A DNA stretch of 61,061 nt. It comes from Verrucomicrobiaceae bacterium. GTDB lineage: Bacteria > Verrucomicrobiota > Verrucomicrobiia > Verrucomicrobiales > DEV007. Below the pieces are notes generated by a model that had not been told where the DNA came from, searched no databases, and worked only from the letters and a program-made list of their open reading frames with translations. Of this stretch, positions 48,601 to 57,363 are shown in pieces; position 1 is the stretch's first letter; every line of letters starts with the position of its first letter. Location of the stretch: the NCBI GenBank assembly GCA_024229495.1, contig JAAESJ010000181.1, forward strand, positions 1-61,061, in the 5' to 3' direction. The position numbers and the translations under genes were made by a program.

Positions 48601-49580
48601 CCGAGGAATTCCCTGCTTTTGCCGCAAATTACACCTTCCCGGCTATCGCAGCACGCCCAGGCGCAACCTACCGCGCAAGGGTGCGGCACATCGACAATAC
48701 CGGCAAGGCAAGCCACTGGTCACAACCCTCCCAATTTACAGTAAGTGCCCCGGATATCACGATCTGGGAGCAGGGTCTTATGATCACCGAGATTATGTAT
48801 CACCCCCTGCCCGCAACCGCGGCGGAAATCGCAGCAGGTTTTCAAACCAGCGATTTCGAGTGGATTGAGTTGACCAATATCGGCAACACGCCGCTCAACC
48901 TTGACGACCTGCGCTTCACCAAGGGCATTGACTTCGACTTTGTCGACGGTGCCATTCACGTCCTGCCCCCCGGTCAACGACTCCTCGTGGTTCGTAACTC
49001 GGAGGCATTCGCAAGCCGTCACGGCAACGGCCTGCCGGTTGCAGGGGAGTTTCCGGGGGACAAACTCAACAACGCCGGTGAAAATCTAAAACTCTCCTTT
49101 GGAGCGGGAACTGTCATCCAGGAATTCTCCTATGGTGACAACACACCATGGCCAAGTGCCGCCGATGGCGAAGGGTTTTCGCTCGTCCTTATCAGTCCCG
49201 ATCCCACGTTAAATTCCGCTAATCCATCAAACTGGCGGGCCAGTGTGTCCCGGGGAGGAAGCCCGAATGCCAGTGATTCGGTAATATTCAACCCAGCAAC
49301 AGATAACCTGGCAAGCTACGCACTTGGCGACTACCCAGAGATACAGGCCACTTTCACGCAGGAAGAGAATATTATCATCAGCTACCGGCATAATCTTGCC
49401 GCCGACGACGCCAGAATCGAACTTGAAACCTCAGCCTCCGGAGTGGACTGGAGAATTGCAGAGAATGAACTTCTTTCCAAGTCGCACAATGATGATGGCA
49501 CGGAAAATATCACGCTGCAGCTCAACGGAAAGCCCCTTCCACAGCAACAATTCATCCGACTCCGGATCTCCCTGCGCTAA
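45648..49580 (+). CDS. giant secreted CotH-kinase protein with two lamin-tail domains
   Basis: 1310 residues, ATG 45648, signal peptide to about residue 20. A first lamin-tail domain (22-145, RVVINEIHYDHEP and GEFVELHNAGENTVNLSG) is followed by a beta-sandwich at about 185-345 that resembles the repeat of the 1370-residue protein (WQEGRTVIGFGD, YYDDGAIVWINGVEVAR). Next is a CotH kinase-like domain (about 515-860) with YRIRGNASVRQVGRNKWKFNF, NINYYHNSETDKWHILPWDID and the Asp-rich catalytic strand. An FN3-like stretch follows. A second lamin-tail domain (about 1065-1185, LMITEIMYHPLP) closes it. CotH enzymes phosphorylate spore-coat or extracellular proteins in bacteria. The targets here are unknown. 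Confidence 0.9.
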   Translation: MKFPTRILWAIFLTIPFAVEARVVINEIHYDHEPKTERGEFVELHNAGENTVNLSGWHLDGAIEYVFPTGTLIAPGKYLVIAEEPSTVASRFSINGVLGPYSGRLSNDGERLDLENPAGESVDAVDYGIGFPWPSAARGGGASMELINPDLDNDLGGSWRSSQSGFSGPQATYLPAGELWSYRPGSSEASEPTDAWRMPGFALDGTWQEGRTVIGFGDNDDVTEITGMQGIYVSLFMRKEFELNGQIPKELLVRVYYDDGAIVWINGVEVARLNVDTGDITFKGRRASDSPNGTPGAAVGSHERAWEDVLVSGASGFLVGGTNTVAVHALNTSTGSSDLSIDIEVRTPPPGELAIGNPTPGSANTVFSPNAPPIIRQVKHTPQQPVSGQPVTVSTKVTDPDGVATVTLSYQIVEPGAYIRKTDPEYETNWIELPMEDGDGDDTFSINLPGNLQVHRRLLRYRITAKDDLGNSVMVPFTDDECPNFAYFCYDGIPDWKASKRPGALPELTYPANALESSAVYHLITRESDVILCQWSGPTDSQYRYLGTWVYDGIVYDHMRYRIRGNASVRQVGRNKWKFNFNRAHPFAARDNYGRKYKVPWDKINVLPGSNPWWRNDASTDGTMFCESVGFRLYQLAGGLSSNTQFFHFRVIDSANEAPENDQYAGDFWGMYIAIEQPEAEFLNERELPDGNIYNVHGGSGSSLRNQAATQVANKSDLYAFQGLHKSSTSQAQWQANLDLDSYFAFNAINLAINNSDMRPQENINYYHNSETDKWHILPWDIDLTFEDAPHLGRGDTSAWERIYNCLRYTQINQAYENKVREILDLLLDNDQATHLVDEYATIMTKGGANNLIEATQAMWDFHPRKRKKGIWYANHNSALLPSRDFASLTQYTKDFLTVAGYGRSNLASKQIDNAIPNRPSITHTGPANFPANALTFSSSPFSDPNGSQSFGEMQWRIGQIHNPSTPGYTTGDRYIYEAETAFVTEEFPAFAANYTFPAIAARPGATYRARVRHIDNTGKASHWSQPSQFTVSAPDITIWEQGLMITEIMYHPLPATAAEIAAGFQTSDFEWIELTNIGNTPLNLDDLRFTKGIDFDFVDGAIHVLPPGQRLLVVRNSEAFASRHGNGLPVAGEFPGDKLNNAGENLKLSFGAGTVIQEFSYGDNTPWPSAADGEGFSLVLISPDPTLNSANPSNWRASVSRGGSPNASDSVIFNPATDNLASYALGDYPEIQATFTQEENIIISYRHNLAADDARIELETSASGVDWRIAENELLSKSHNDDGTENITLQLNGKPLPQQQFIRLRISLR

Positions 49581-49699
49581 CCATAACCTCAAGCTGTGGT
49601 TGCCTGCGGGTTCGCAGGAGATGTCTGAATCAACACAAATCCTCCCAGCCACAAGGGCAAGTGGACCACTCGGGAAATATAGCAGCCGGCTACTGCGGA

Positions 49700-50623
49700 T
49701 TACTCACGCTCCGCAAGATATCGCTCAGCCTCAAGGGCGGCACGACAGCCGTCCCCTGCAGCAGTGATTGCCTGCCGGTAAACATGGTCAGCTACATCCC
49801 CTGCAGCGAACAATCCCTCAACATTAGTAAGGGGTGTCCCGGGTTGCTGGATAATATACCCATTCTCATCGGTATCGACCAACCCATCGAGGAAGCCTGA
49901 ATTGGGAATATGGCCTATCGCCACGAACACGCATTTCAGCTCAATCTCCCCCTCGCTATCATCCTTGAGGTTCTTGGTCTTCACTCCGCACACCTCGCCG
50001 GAATCATCAGTAAGGTATTCAGTCACCGAAGTGTCCCAGACCGGCTCAATCTTTTCATTGGCAAGGGCTCGGTCAGCCATGATTTTTGAAGCACGGAGTT
50101 CATCACGACGATGTATCAGATATACCTTTGAGGCGAAACGGGTCAAAAATGACGCCTCCTCACAAGCGGAATCGCCACCCCCAAGCACCGCAACGGGAAC
50201 ATCGCGATAGAATGCCCCGTCACAGGTTGCGCAGGACGTCAACCCATGACCAATGAGTTCCTTTTCACCCTCAAGACCGAGATGCCGGGGAGCTGCTCCG
50301 GTGGCAATGATGACTGTCTCACCCTCGAGAAGATCGTCACCGCAGTGCACCTTGAAATGTTCAGCGGCCTTTTCCACGGCAGTTACCTTCTTGTATTCAA
50401 CACGTGCCCCGAACTTGCCTGCCTGCTCCTGCATTTTCATCATCAGATCAGGCCCCATGACCCCCTCAGGAAACCCGGGATAATTCTCAACCTCGGTAGT
50501 TGTGGTGAGCTGCCCGCCAGGCTGATCCCCGGAAAGTACAAGGGGAGATAGGTTGGCACGCGCAGTATAGATCGCTGCAGCCCATCCGGCGCATCCGGTT
50601 CCGATAATGATTACTTTTTCCAT
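49700..50623 (-). CDS. trxB: thioredoxin reductase
   Basis: 307 residues, ATG 50623. It passes electrons from NADPH through FAD to thioredoxin. The FAD loop is [20 protein letters not shown], where the usual GSGPAG is GTGCAG. The redox CxxC is [10 protein letters not shown] (Cys131, Cys134). The NADPH site is [14 protein letters not shown]. The tail [20 protein letters not shown] closes the FAD domain. It shares the minus strand with the propeller, LOG and parE genes, with a gap of 104 bases to the next. Confidence 0.97.
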   Translation of the reverse strand: MEKVIIIGTGCAGWAAAIYTARANLSPLVLSGDQPGGQLTTTTEVENYPGFPEGVMGPDLMMKMQEQAGKFGARVEYKKVTAVEKAAEHFKVHCGDDLLEGETVIIATGAAPRHLGLEGEKELIGHGLTSCATCDGAFYRDVPVAVLGGGDSACEEASFLTRFASKVYLIHRRDELRASKIMADRALANEKIEPVWDTSVTEYLTDDSGEVCGVKTKNLKDDSEGEIELKCVFVAIGHIPNSGFLDGLVDTDENGYIIQQPGTPLTNVEGLFAAGDVADHVYRQAITAAGDGCRAALEAERYLAERE

Positions 50624-50727
50624 TTGAGAGGGATTATGACCATGTACCGCGCGAGGTCAATCAAGGTTAAGCAGGATATTTGCCCTTGAACAACAATCCA
50701 GGCCCCTGCAACCGCCAAAGGACATTC

Positions 50728-51834
50728 TCAGCCAAGGATTTCCACAATCCGATCCATCTCCACAAAATTACCAACCAGGGGTTGAGAAAGATCCGGTTGC
50801 GATTGCTGCCATGTAGCCAGGATTCCTTCCTCTGTAACAAGGGTAGAGACATAACGACTGCAACCGGTTCCATAGGGAGAGACAAACAACGGTTCTTCAG
50901 TTGAAATACGGGTCAATTCCGGAAATTTGCTGTCCACCCCGCAGGCCAATCCTCCAATCTCCTCACAGGAATAACCCCGGGGACGTGAAACCGCTGCTGG
51001 ATTTTCATCCAGGGAGCGCAGGCACTCAGCCCCATCATAAAAGTAAAGTGACATCTCCGGCATGTCGGACAAACGCCCCAGCGCCGGGATCGGCATGCGA
51101 TCCGTAATGCGGGTGGCCGCAACATCCCAAGCCGCCCCCCTTCCCAGTAATTGCATAGTCCTGAGAGAAAACTCAGTCGCGTCCGCCTCGCGTAACGCCA
51201 ATCCGGTGTTGGAACTGGCCCAGGTATATGGGTGAGTGCAGAATATCAGGCCAGTAGCACCACTACTTCCAGGTATGTTGAAAACCACAGGATCCTTGAC
51301 ATGCAAGGCTGCAGGATCTGCGCAGTGAACCACTTGGCGGATGTTCGATCCCTTCAGCTGATCAATGGATTCTGCAGGTATCATATCGATATCCCAGCAC
51401 CCTGTTCCCTCCTTCTGGAAAGTTTGTATCGCATCCGGATACGCTTGCTTCTTCTCGGTTGAAACAAAAAGCTCCACGGATCCTTCACGCAACAGGAGTG
51501 AGGCTCCCTCAATGGATACCACTGCCTGAGCGTTGCAGACCAAATCCTCCTTGGTAAAAGACAATGCCTTCTGCCAGGGCCCAAGAGGCGACTCTGCACG
51601 GAAAATCGCCAGTTCCAAGCCTCTCTCTCCTGCACCAACCCCGGTACGGGAATCCCCCTGGTTTCGATAACGTCCACATAACCAGTAGGTCCCTTCAGCA
51701 TCAACTACCACATTACCACCTCCAAACCAGTAACCCTCCGCATGAGCCTGGGGCGGCACAAGAACGGATGCCGTCTCCTGATCAACAAGTTGCGATGCCA
51801 GGCACTGTAATATTTTTCGGATATCAGCTTCCAT
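50728..51834 (-). CDS. predicted beta-propeller protein (glycoside-hydrolase-43/62-like)
   Basis: About 368 residues from ATG 51834; the frame opens 150 bases earlier with an overlap into the LOG gene. No signal peptide is seen, so it is probably cytosolic. The first third (EGYWFGGGNVVVDAEGTYWL, CGRYRNQGDSRTGVGAGERG, LELAIFRAESPLGPW) has the strand-turn pattern of a five-bladed GH43/32-type propeller. CADPAALHVKDPVVFN (with Asp-Pro) is the likely second blade. Acidic residues are present, but a catalytic set is not certain. A sugar-acting or sugar-binding role is an inference. It lies 61 bases downstream of the LOG gene and 104 bases upstream of trxB. Confidence 0.6.
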   Translation of the reverse strand: MEADIRKILQCLASQLVDQETASVLVPPQAHAEGYWFGGGNVVVDAEGTYWLCGRYRNQGDSRTGVGAGERGLELAIFRAESPLGPWQKALSFTKEDLVCNAQAVVSIEGASLLLREGSVELFVSTEKKQAYPDAIQTFQKEGTGCWDIDMIPAESIDQLKGSNIRQVVHCADPAALHVKDPVVFNIPGSSGATGLIFCTHPYTWASSNTGLALREADATEFSLRTMQLLGRGAAWDVAATRITDRMPIPALGRLSDMPEMSLYFYDGAECLRSLDENPAAVSRPRGYSCEEIGGLACGVDSKFPELTRISTEEPLFVSPYGTGCSRYVSTLVTEEGILATWQQSQPDLSQPLVGNFVEMDRIVEILG

Positions 51835-51895
51835 TGGAAAAATCTTAGTCCTTAACGGGGCAATCAGGCAAGCTGGGGATTGATTCAGATGGCAT

Positions 51896-52963
51896 TCACC
51901 GACGTGGAATACCCTTTTTAATAGCTGGTAATATATCCTCGATCCTGCCGATAACCTGATAACTCCCGTCACCACAGGCATCACCTAACAGTTCATTGAG
52001 CGGTGACCAAAATCGCACCCCTGAGCGATCCATTCTGTCATACACGAGAATCGGCTTGTCACGCATCAGCGGATCACCTGCTTCCTTGAGCAGGAGCAGG
52101 GCCAGCATTTCCTGCACGGTGCCAGCTCCTCCGGGAAAAATAATGAAGGCATCAGAACGCTCAATCATGATCTCCATGCGTGTATAGATATCGGGACGCA
52201 GCCAAAAAGCCGATAGCCCTTCAGGCAAGCCTTCCAGATCAATGATGTGAGGAACATTTGAACCACCTGCCCAACCACCCGCAGCAACCACTCCGTCAAC
52301 AACTGATCCCATTATGCCGGTCTTCCCGGCTCCTGAAATACACCCATAGCCGGCATCGGCAAGCTGTCGGCCAATCTCATAACCATCAGCCAGGTAATCA
52401 GGATCCTCGATACTGGCCGAGCAAAACACACAAACTTCGCCAAGGTGCCCCTGCACCGGGGGAGCCTCGTGAGAATAGACCTCCTCAATGCTTTCGTCAC
52501 CGTCGACATGTCTCCCGGGGTCAGCTATTCCCTGCTCATAAACCCTCTTCAGTGCCTCAAGAACCGTGACGGGACAATCAACGGAAACGAGGTAATCCCG
52601 GTAATCCTGCTTAATCGTGCCAAGCCTGTGGAGATGATCCAGAAGCCCGAAAAACAAGTCCCACGACTTGTCACTGTTAAGGACGATCGTTGGTTTCCCT
52701 GTCAGGTTTGTATCAAGAGTCTGAAACCCCACAAAGATAGAAATTGCCTTGAACAACTCCTCCAATGTCGCACCCGGGGTAAAAACAAATGCATCCGACC
52801 GGGTGATTTCCTTCTGGATATTTGACAAGGTGATCGCCTGATCGCCATTGGAGTTAAATATATTCCACCCGCCGGCAAAAAGCAGATACAGCAAGTGTGC
52901 CCGGGATTCGCGAGCGGGATCCTGTTCGCTAATGACTCGGCCGGAGAGACGGACATTTGGCAT
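51896..52963 (-). CDS. LOG-family protein with a degenerate second LOG fold
   Basis: 355 residues, ATG 52963. The C-terminal half (about 165-350) is a normal LOG/YgdH (lysine-decarboxylase-like) fold with VCVFCSASIEDPDY, SGAGKTGIMGSVVDG, the PGGxGT motif as FPGGAGTVQEMLAL, and a Lys/Arg site. LOG enzymes cleave nucleoside 5'-monophosphates to free base. The first 145 residues look like the second part of another LOG fold: SDAFVFTPGATLEELFKAIS, then GKPTIVLNSDKSWDLFFGLL. The PGGxGT signature is replaced by TPGATLEE, so this half is likely inactive and structural or regulatory. It lies 63 bases downstream of parE. Confidence 0.85.
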   Translation of the reverse strand: MPNVRLSGRVISEQDPARESRAHLLYLLFAGGWNIFNSNGDQAITLSNIQKEITRSDAFVFTPGATLEELFKAISIFVGFQTLDTNLTGKPTIVLNSDKSWDLFFGLLDHLHRLGTIKQDYRDYLVSVDCPVTVLEALKRVYEQGIADPGRHVDGDESIEEVYSHEAPPVQGHLGEVCVFCSASIEDPDYLADGYEIGRQLADAGYGCISGAGKTGIMGSVVDGVVAAGGWAGGSNVPHIIDLEGLPEGLSAFWLRPDIYTRMEIMIERSDAFIIFPGGAGTVQEMLALLLLKEAGDPLMRDKPILVYDRMDRSGVRFWSPLNELLGDACGDGSYQVIGRIEDILPAIKKGIPRR

Positions 52964-53026
52964 TGGACATTAACGATCACCCCCGGACACCGGGTCGGCA
53001 AGCAATGATTTCAGCACCGTAAACTC

Positions 53027-54898
53027 CTAAGCGGCAGGCTCACCGACTTCGTCATCAATCATATCGAGCTCAACTTTCAGGTTCTCAATAATAAACTGCT
53101 GACGGTCGGGCGTGTTCTTCCCCATGTAGAACTGCAACATCTCGGCCAGTGACTGATTGTTGTCGATCAACACAGGATCAAGGCGCATATCCTCGGCAAT
53201 AAATCCCTTGAACTCAGAGGGGGAAATCTCACCCAACCCCTTAAATCTCGTAATCTCCGCGCTCTTCCCACATTCAGCAACTGCCTCGCGTCTCTCCTCC
53301 TCGCTATAACAATAAAACTGCTTCTGCTTGTTACGAACCCTGAACAGGGGCGTATCGAGGATATATAGATGTCCCGCGCGAATCAATTCAGGAAAAAACT
53401 GCAGAAAAAATGTTATCAGCAGCAGGCGGATATGCATCCCGTCAACATCAGCATCCGTGGCCAGGACAACCTTGTTGTAACGCAACCTCTCAAGCCCATC
53501 CTCGATATCAAGGGCATGCTGCAAAAGGTTGAACTCCTCATTTTCATAAACAACCTTCTTGGATAAGCCATGGGAATTCAAGGGCTTGCCACGCAGGGAA
53601 AAGACCGCCTGAGTGTCAACATTTCGCGAAGTGGTTATCGACCCGCTGGCGCTATCTCCCTCAGTGATAAAAAGCGTCGTCTCCTCGGCATATTTATGGC
53701 GGTCAAAGTAATGAACACGGCAATCACGCAATTTCTTGTTATGGATCTTCGCCTTCTTCGCCCGGTCCTTCGCCAACTTTCGAATGCCCTTGAGCTCCTT
53801 GCGCTCTTTCTCGGCACGTTGTATTTTCTGAAACATCGCCTTGGCCGACTCGGGATTACGGTGCAGGTAATTATCGAGCTGATCTTGCACGAACCCCACA
53901 ATCCAGCTGCGCACCGCCTGCCCCCCCTTGGGGGCAGTATGCGTTGAGCCCAGCTTGGTCTTGGTCTGCGACTCAAAGATCGGTTCCTGGATCTTGACGC
54001 TAATTGCTCCAACGATCGACTGTCGCACATCACCCGGTTCAAAGGATTTCTTGAAATGATCACGCACCGTTTTCACCACCGCCTCCCTGAATGCTGCCTG
54101 GTGGGTTCCTCCCTGGGTGGTATGCTGGCCGTTAACAAAGGAGAAATACTCTTCCCCATATTGGTTTCCTGCGTGTGTCAGTGCCACCTCGATGTCGTCG
54201 CCGGAAAGGTGGGCAACCGGGTATAAGGGTTCTTCGCCAAGCTTTTTCTCCAGCAATTCCTTAAGCCCCTCCTTGGACTTGAATTTCCTGCCGTTAAACT
54301 TCAAAGTCAGCCCGGCGTTCAAGTAGGCATAGTTCCAGAGCATGTTTTCAATGAATTCCTCCCGCCATCTGAACCCGTCAAAAATCTCATTGTCCGGGGT
54401 AAAGATTAAAGCGGTTCCATCAGCGGCCTTGGACGCCCTGGAACGCTTCATCTCATCGACAACCTCAGCCCGGGAGAAGTCGATCGACTTGGTTTGCCCT
54501 TCACGAAAAGCCTGAATCTTAAAGTGCTCAGAAAGTGCGTTGACCGCCTTGATTCCCACCCCGTTGAGGCCAACGGATTTCTGGAAGGCTTCCGAGTCAT
54601 ATTTCGCACCGGTATTAATCTTTGCCGAGCAGTCCATCAGCTTGCCCAGGGGAATCCCGCGTCCATAATCACGAACACTGATAGTATCTTCCTTCAGCGT
54701 GATGTCGATCTGCCTACCGTGCCCCATCACAAACTCATCAATGCAGTTATCGATCACCTCCTTGAGCAGTACATAGATGCCGTCATCCGGGGCAGATCCA
54801 TCCCCACGCTTGCCAATATACATCCCCGGTCTGAAACGGATATGCTCGCGCCACTCAAGAGTCTTGATATCGTCTTCGGTATATTCAGCCTTTGCCAT
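53027..54898 (-). CDS. parE: type IIA topoisomerase B subunit, ParE-like
   Basis: 623 residues, ATG 54898. The N-terminal GHKL ATPase domain is clear ([61 protein letters not shown]). The transducer domain follows, then the Toprim domain ([25 protein letters not shown]) with the Glu/DxDxDG metal site, then the B-tail ([13 protein letters not shown]). The partner A subunit (ParC/GyrA) is not adjacent. The short B-tail without a long insert resembles Bacteroidota-type ParE, so I prefer ParE over GyrB. The next gene downstream is the LOG gene, 63 bases away. Confidence 0.92.
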   Translation of the reverse strand: MAKAEYTEDDIKTLEWREHIRFRPGMYIGKRGDGSAPDDGIYVLLKEVIDNCIDEFVMGHGRQIDITLKEDTISVRDYGRGIPLGKLMDCSAKINTGAKYDSEAFQKSVGLNGVGIKAVNALSEHFKIQAFREGQTKSIDFSRAEVVDEMKRSRASKAADGTALIFTPDNEIFDGFRWREEFIENMLWNYAYLNAGLTLKFNGRKFKSKEGLKELLEKKLGEEPLYPVAHLSGDDIEVALTHAGNQYGEEYFSFVNGQHTTQGGTHQAAFREAVVKTVRDHFKKSFEPGDVRQSIVGAISVKIQEPIFESQTKTKLGSTHTAPKGGQAVRSWIVGFVQDQLDNYLHRNPESAKAMFQKIQRAEKERKELKGIRKLAKDRAKKAKIHNKKLRDCRVHYFDRHKYAEETTLFITEGDSASGSITTSRNVDTQAVFSLRGKPLNSHGLSKKVVYENEEFNLLQHALDIEDGLERLRYNKVVLATDADVDGMHIRLLLITFFLQFFPELIRAGHLYILDTPLFRVRNKQKQFYCYSEEERREAVAECGKSAEITRFKGLGEISPSEFKGFIAEDMRLDPVLIDNNQSLAEMLQFYMGKNTPDRQQFIIENLKVELDMIDDEVGEPAA

Positions 54899-55170
54899 TT
54901 CCTCGTAGGAGCATTTAATTAGAAAACCTTAACTAATAGCACGGTATTTGTCAGCGATCAAAACCGGAACATAACAGCACCCTCATTCCGACGTATGATC
55001 GATTCCTTAGACAGAACACGTGCCTCACGTCGCTAAACCTTATAAGATGTCCTTGAAGACTTTAAGAACCATCTTTCTGCACCAAGCTGCGAACGCATAT
55101 AACTGACTCGAACCATTGAAGTTGCCGAGGACGCCTTTACAGGCTGCCAATTTCAACAAGATTATCCTTT
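54899..55170. other. divergent promoter region, parE / htrA-type gene
   Basis: Nothing coding is seen in this AT-rich gap. It should hold the promoters of the divergent parE and trypsin-like protease genes. Confidence 0.4.
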
Positions 55171-56322
55171 ATGGACCTGGAACCTCCCAAGCCCCGCCAA
55201 CCGGTGGCACAAAGCAGTAGAGGCGGACTACTGACATCCATCCTGCTAATTGCGGTTATTGCCATGGCAACCCTGCAGGTTCGTGCATGGTGGATAAACC
55301 ATACCAACACCGCCATTAATCCGCGCGCCGTCAGTCCGCGGGGAGATCTTGGCAGCGATGAACAGGCAACGATCGAAATTTTTGAAGCCGCCTCACCAAG
55401 CGTGGTATTCATCACCACCGCGAACTTCCGGCGTGACTACTTCAGCCAAAATATCCACAAAATCCCCAGGGGAACCGGGTCCGGATTCATTTGGGACAAG
55501 GCTGGACACATTGTCACCAATTACCATGTGATTCAGGGCGCCGACCAGGCAACAGTCACCCTCTGGGACAATTCCACCTGGGATGCAAAGGTGGTGGGAA
55601 CAGAGCCTGACAAGGATCTCGCCGTTTTGAAAATCCAGATAACACTGGACCGTACCACCCCAATAAAAATCGGGACATCCCATGACTTACGCGTTGGGCA
55701 AAAGGCTCTGGCTATCGGCAATCCCTTCGGTTTAGACCAAACCCTGACAACCGGGGTCATCAGTGCGCTCGGTCGGGAGATCTCATCAGTAACCCGTCAT
55801 CCCATTGTCGGTGTGATCCAGACCGATGCAGCAATCAACCCCGGGAACTCCGGTGGACCACTACTCGACAGTGCCGGGCGACTGATCGGGATCAATACCG
55901 CAATCTCCTCCCCCACCGGGGCAGATTCGGGAATTGGTTTTGCTGTCCCCGTTGATACCGTCAACCGAATCGTCCCGCAGTTGATCGAGCACGGCAAGGT
56001 AATCAAGCCCGGACTGGGCATCAACCTTGCCAATGACTCCTTCGTGCGTAACAACCTGAAAACCACCGGCATCCTTGTCCTCAACGTGATACCCGGCAGT
56101 GGGGCAGAAAAAGCAGGAATCGAAGCCACAAAGCAAACTGCAAACGGGCGTACGATACTTGGCGATATCATCAAGGAAATTGACGGACGGGTAGTTGAAA
56201 ACTCAACGGACCTCTTCCGCATACTCGACAATCAGTCAGTAGGCGACACCATCAGTGTCACCGTTGAGCGCAACGGCAAGAAGAGGAAGCTCAAGGTAAC
56301 ACTTGGAGCCCTCAATGGATGA
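55171..56322 (+). CDS. HtrA/DegP-type serine protease, membrane-anchored
   Basis: 383 residues, ATG 55171. One membrane helix at about residues 20-38 is followed by a trypsin-like (S1C) domain: His119 in IVTNYHVIQGA, Asp149 in EPDKDLAVLKI, Ser227 in INPGNSGGPLLD. One PDZ domain follows (about 275-375, GLGINLANDSF and DIIKEIDGRVVENSTDLFR). It matches DegS/DegP-like quality-control proteases of the periplasm that sense and cut misfolded envelope proteins. The anchor and single PDZ are closer to DegS than to DegP. It stands alone. Confidence 0.95.
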   Translation: MDLEPPKPRQPVAQSSRGGLLTSILLIAVIAMATLQVRAWWINHTNTAINPRAVSPRGDLGSDEQATIEIFEAASPSVVFITTANFRRDYFSQNIHKIPRGTGSGFIWDKAGHIVTNYHVIQGADQATVTLWDNSTWDAKVVGTEPDKDLAVLKIQITLDRTTPIKIGTSHDLRVGQKALAIGNPFGLDQTLTTGVISALGREISSVTRHPIVGVIQTDAAINPGNSGGPLLDSAGRLIGINTAISSPTGADSGIGFAVPVDTVNRIVPQLIEHGKVIKPGLGINLANDSFVRNNLKTTGILVLNVIPGSGAEKAGIEATKQTANGRTILGDIIKEIDGRVVENSTDLFRILDNQSVGDTISVTVERNGKKRKLKVTLGALNG

Positions 56323-56353
56323 TATCCATATACAGGAATCACCACCTGCCAGC

Positions 56354-57361
56354 CTAGCGGAAATCCCGGAATCCAAACTTTTCACCTAAGGCAAGAGATT
56401 GCCCGATATCCTTTACCCCCCCGGACGTTGTCGGGTGGGTAAGGCACCCGGCCGCGCTACAGGCCCCGAACCTGAGGCACTCCTCAAGGGGTTTCTCCTG
56501 GTCAAGTCCAAGGATCACACCGGCTGCGAATGCATCGCCGGCACCCACTGCACCCCTTATTTCCTGTGCGGGAACCAACAGGGCACCGTGCTGCGCACAA
56601 CTGCCATCGGAGGAAACGGCAACGGCACCACAGGAAGAATGCACAAACACCCTCCGGCGCACGCCCAGTGTCAGTACCTCATTGGCAGCAATCATGAGTT
56701 CCTGTGCGTCATCATCCTTCAGGGGTCGCTCGAGAAGTGCGCCTGCCTCCAGCTCATTAAGAAAAAGCGTATCCGTTTCGGGAAGGGACGGCAACACCAC
56801 TTCGCGAAAATTTCCCATGTGGACACTCACCAGGTCCACCACGGTATGAAAACCCGCCTCTGAAGCTCTTCGTAAAAGGCGAGAAGCCCCGGTTTTCCCA
56901 TCATCTCCAACCCGGTCAAGATTTTCCAGAAGTAGCAGGTAACCGAGATAGAAATATTCCGTTTTGCTCTCGTTGAACTCCACATCTGCATCATTCAGGA
57001 ACGCATTAGCGCCGGTCTGGTGAAAAAATGTCCGGCGACCGGTCGCCTCCACCGACATCACGTCAGTATATGATGTGGGTGCCCGGTCAGTAATTTTCAA
57101 CCTGTCTGTATCAATTCCGTGCGCCCGGCAATCCTCAATGATCCAGTTGCCGTCCGCATCATCACCAACCATTCCTGCAGCATGCAATGGAAACCCTGCT
57201 CCCAGTTTCGCGAGATCCTTCAGTAGGTTATAGGGGCCCCCACCGTTGGCACTGGACTCTTCGCTGATAAATGCCAGCGCATCCTCATCGGGAAACGCGT
57301 CCACCAGCTTCACGTGGTCAACGATCCAGTTACCTGCGGCAAGTATGCCTGAGCGCTTCAT
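56354..57361 (-). CDS. PfkB-family sugar kinase
   Basis: 335 residues, ATG 57361, last gene of a three-gene operon. PfkB/ribokinase fold: the opening ILAAGNWIVDHVKLVDAFPD, then NGGGPYNLLKDLAKLG (substrate loop), AGMVGDDADGNWI, and the catalytic signature GAVGAGDAFAAGVILGL with the base Asp. It should phosphorylate a sugar or sugar-acid hydroxyl with ATP. The adjoining aldolase and dehydrogenase suggest it makes the phospho-substrate for the aldolase. The exact sugar is unknown. Confidence 0.92.
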   Translation of the reverse strand: MKRSGILAAGNWIVDHVKLVDAFPDEDALAFISEESSANGGGPYNLLKDLAKLGAGFPLHAAGMVGDDADGNWIIEDCRAHGIDTDRLKITDRAPTSYTDVMSVEATGRRTFFHQTGANAFLNDADVEFNESKTEYFYLGYLLLLENLDRVGDDGKTGASRLLRRASEAGFHTVVDLVSVHMGNFREVVLPSLPETDTLFLNELEAGALLERPLKDDDAQELMIAANEVLTLGVRRRVFVHSSCGAVAVSSDGSCAQHGALLVPAQEIRGAVGAGDAFAAGVILGLDQEKPLEECLRFGACSAAGCLTHPTTSGGVKDIGQSLALGEKFGFRDFR

Positions 57362-57363
57362 GG

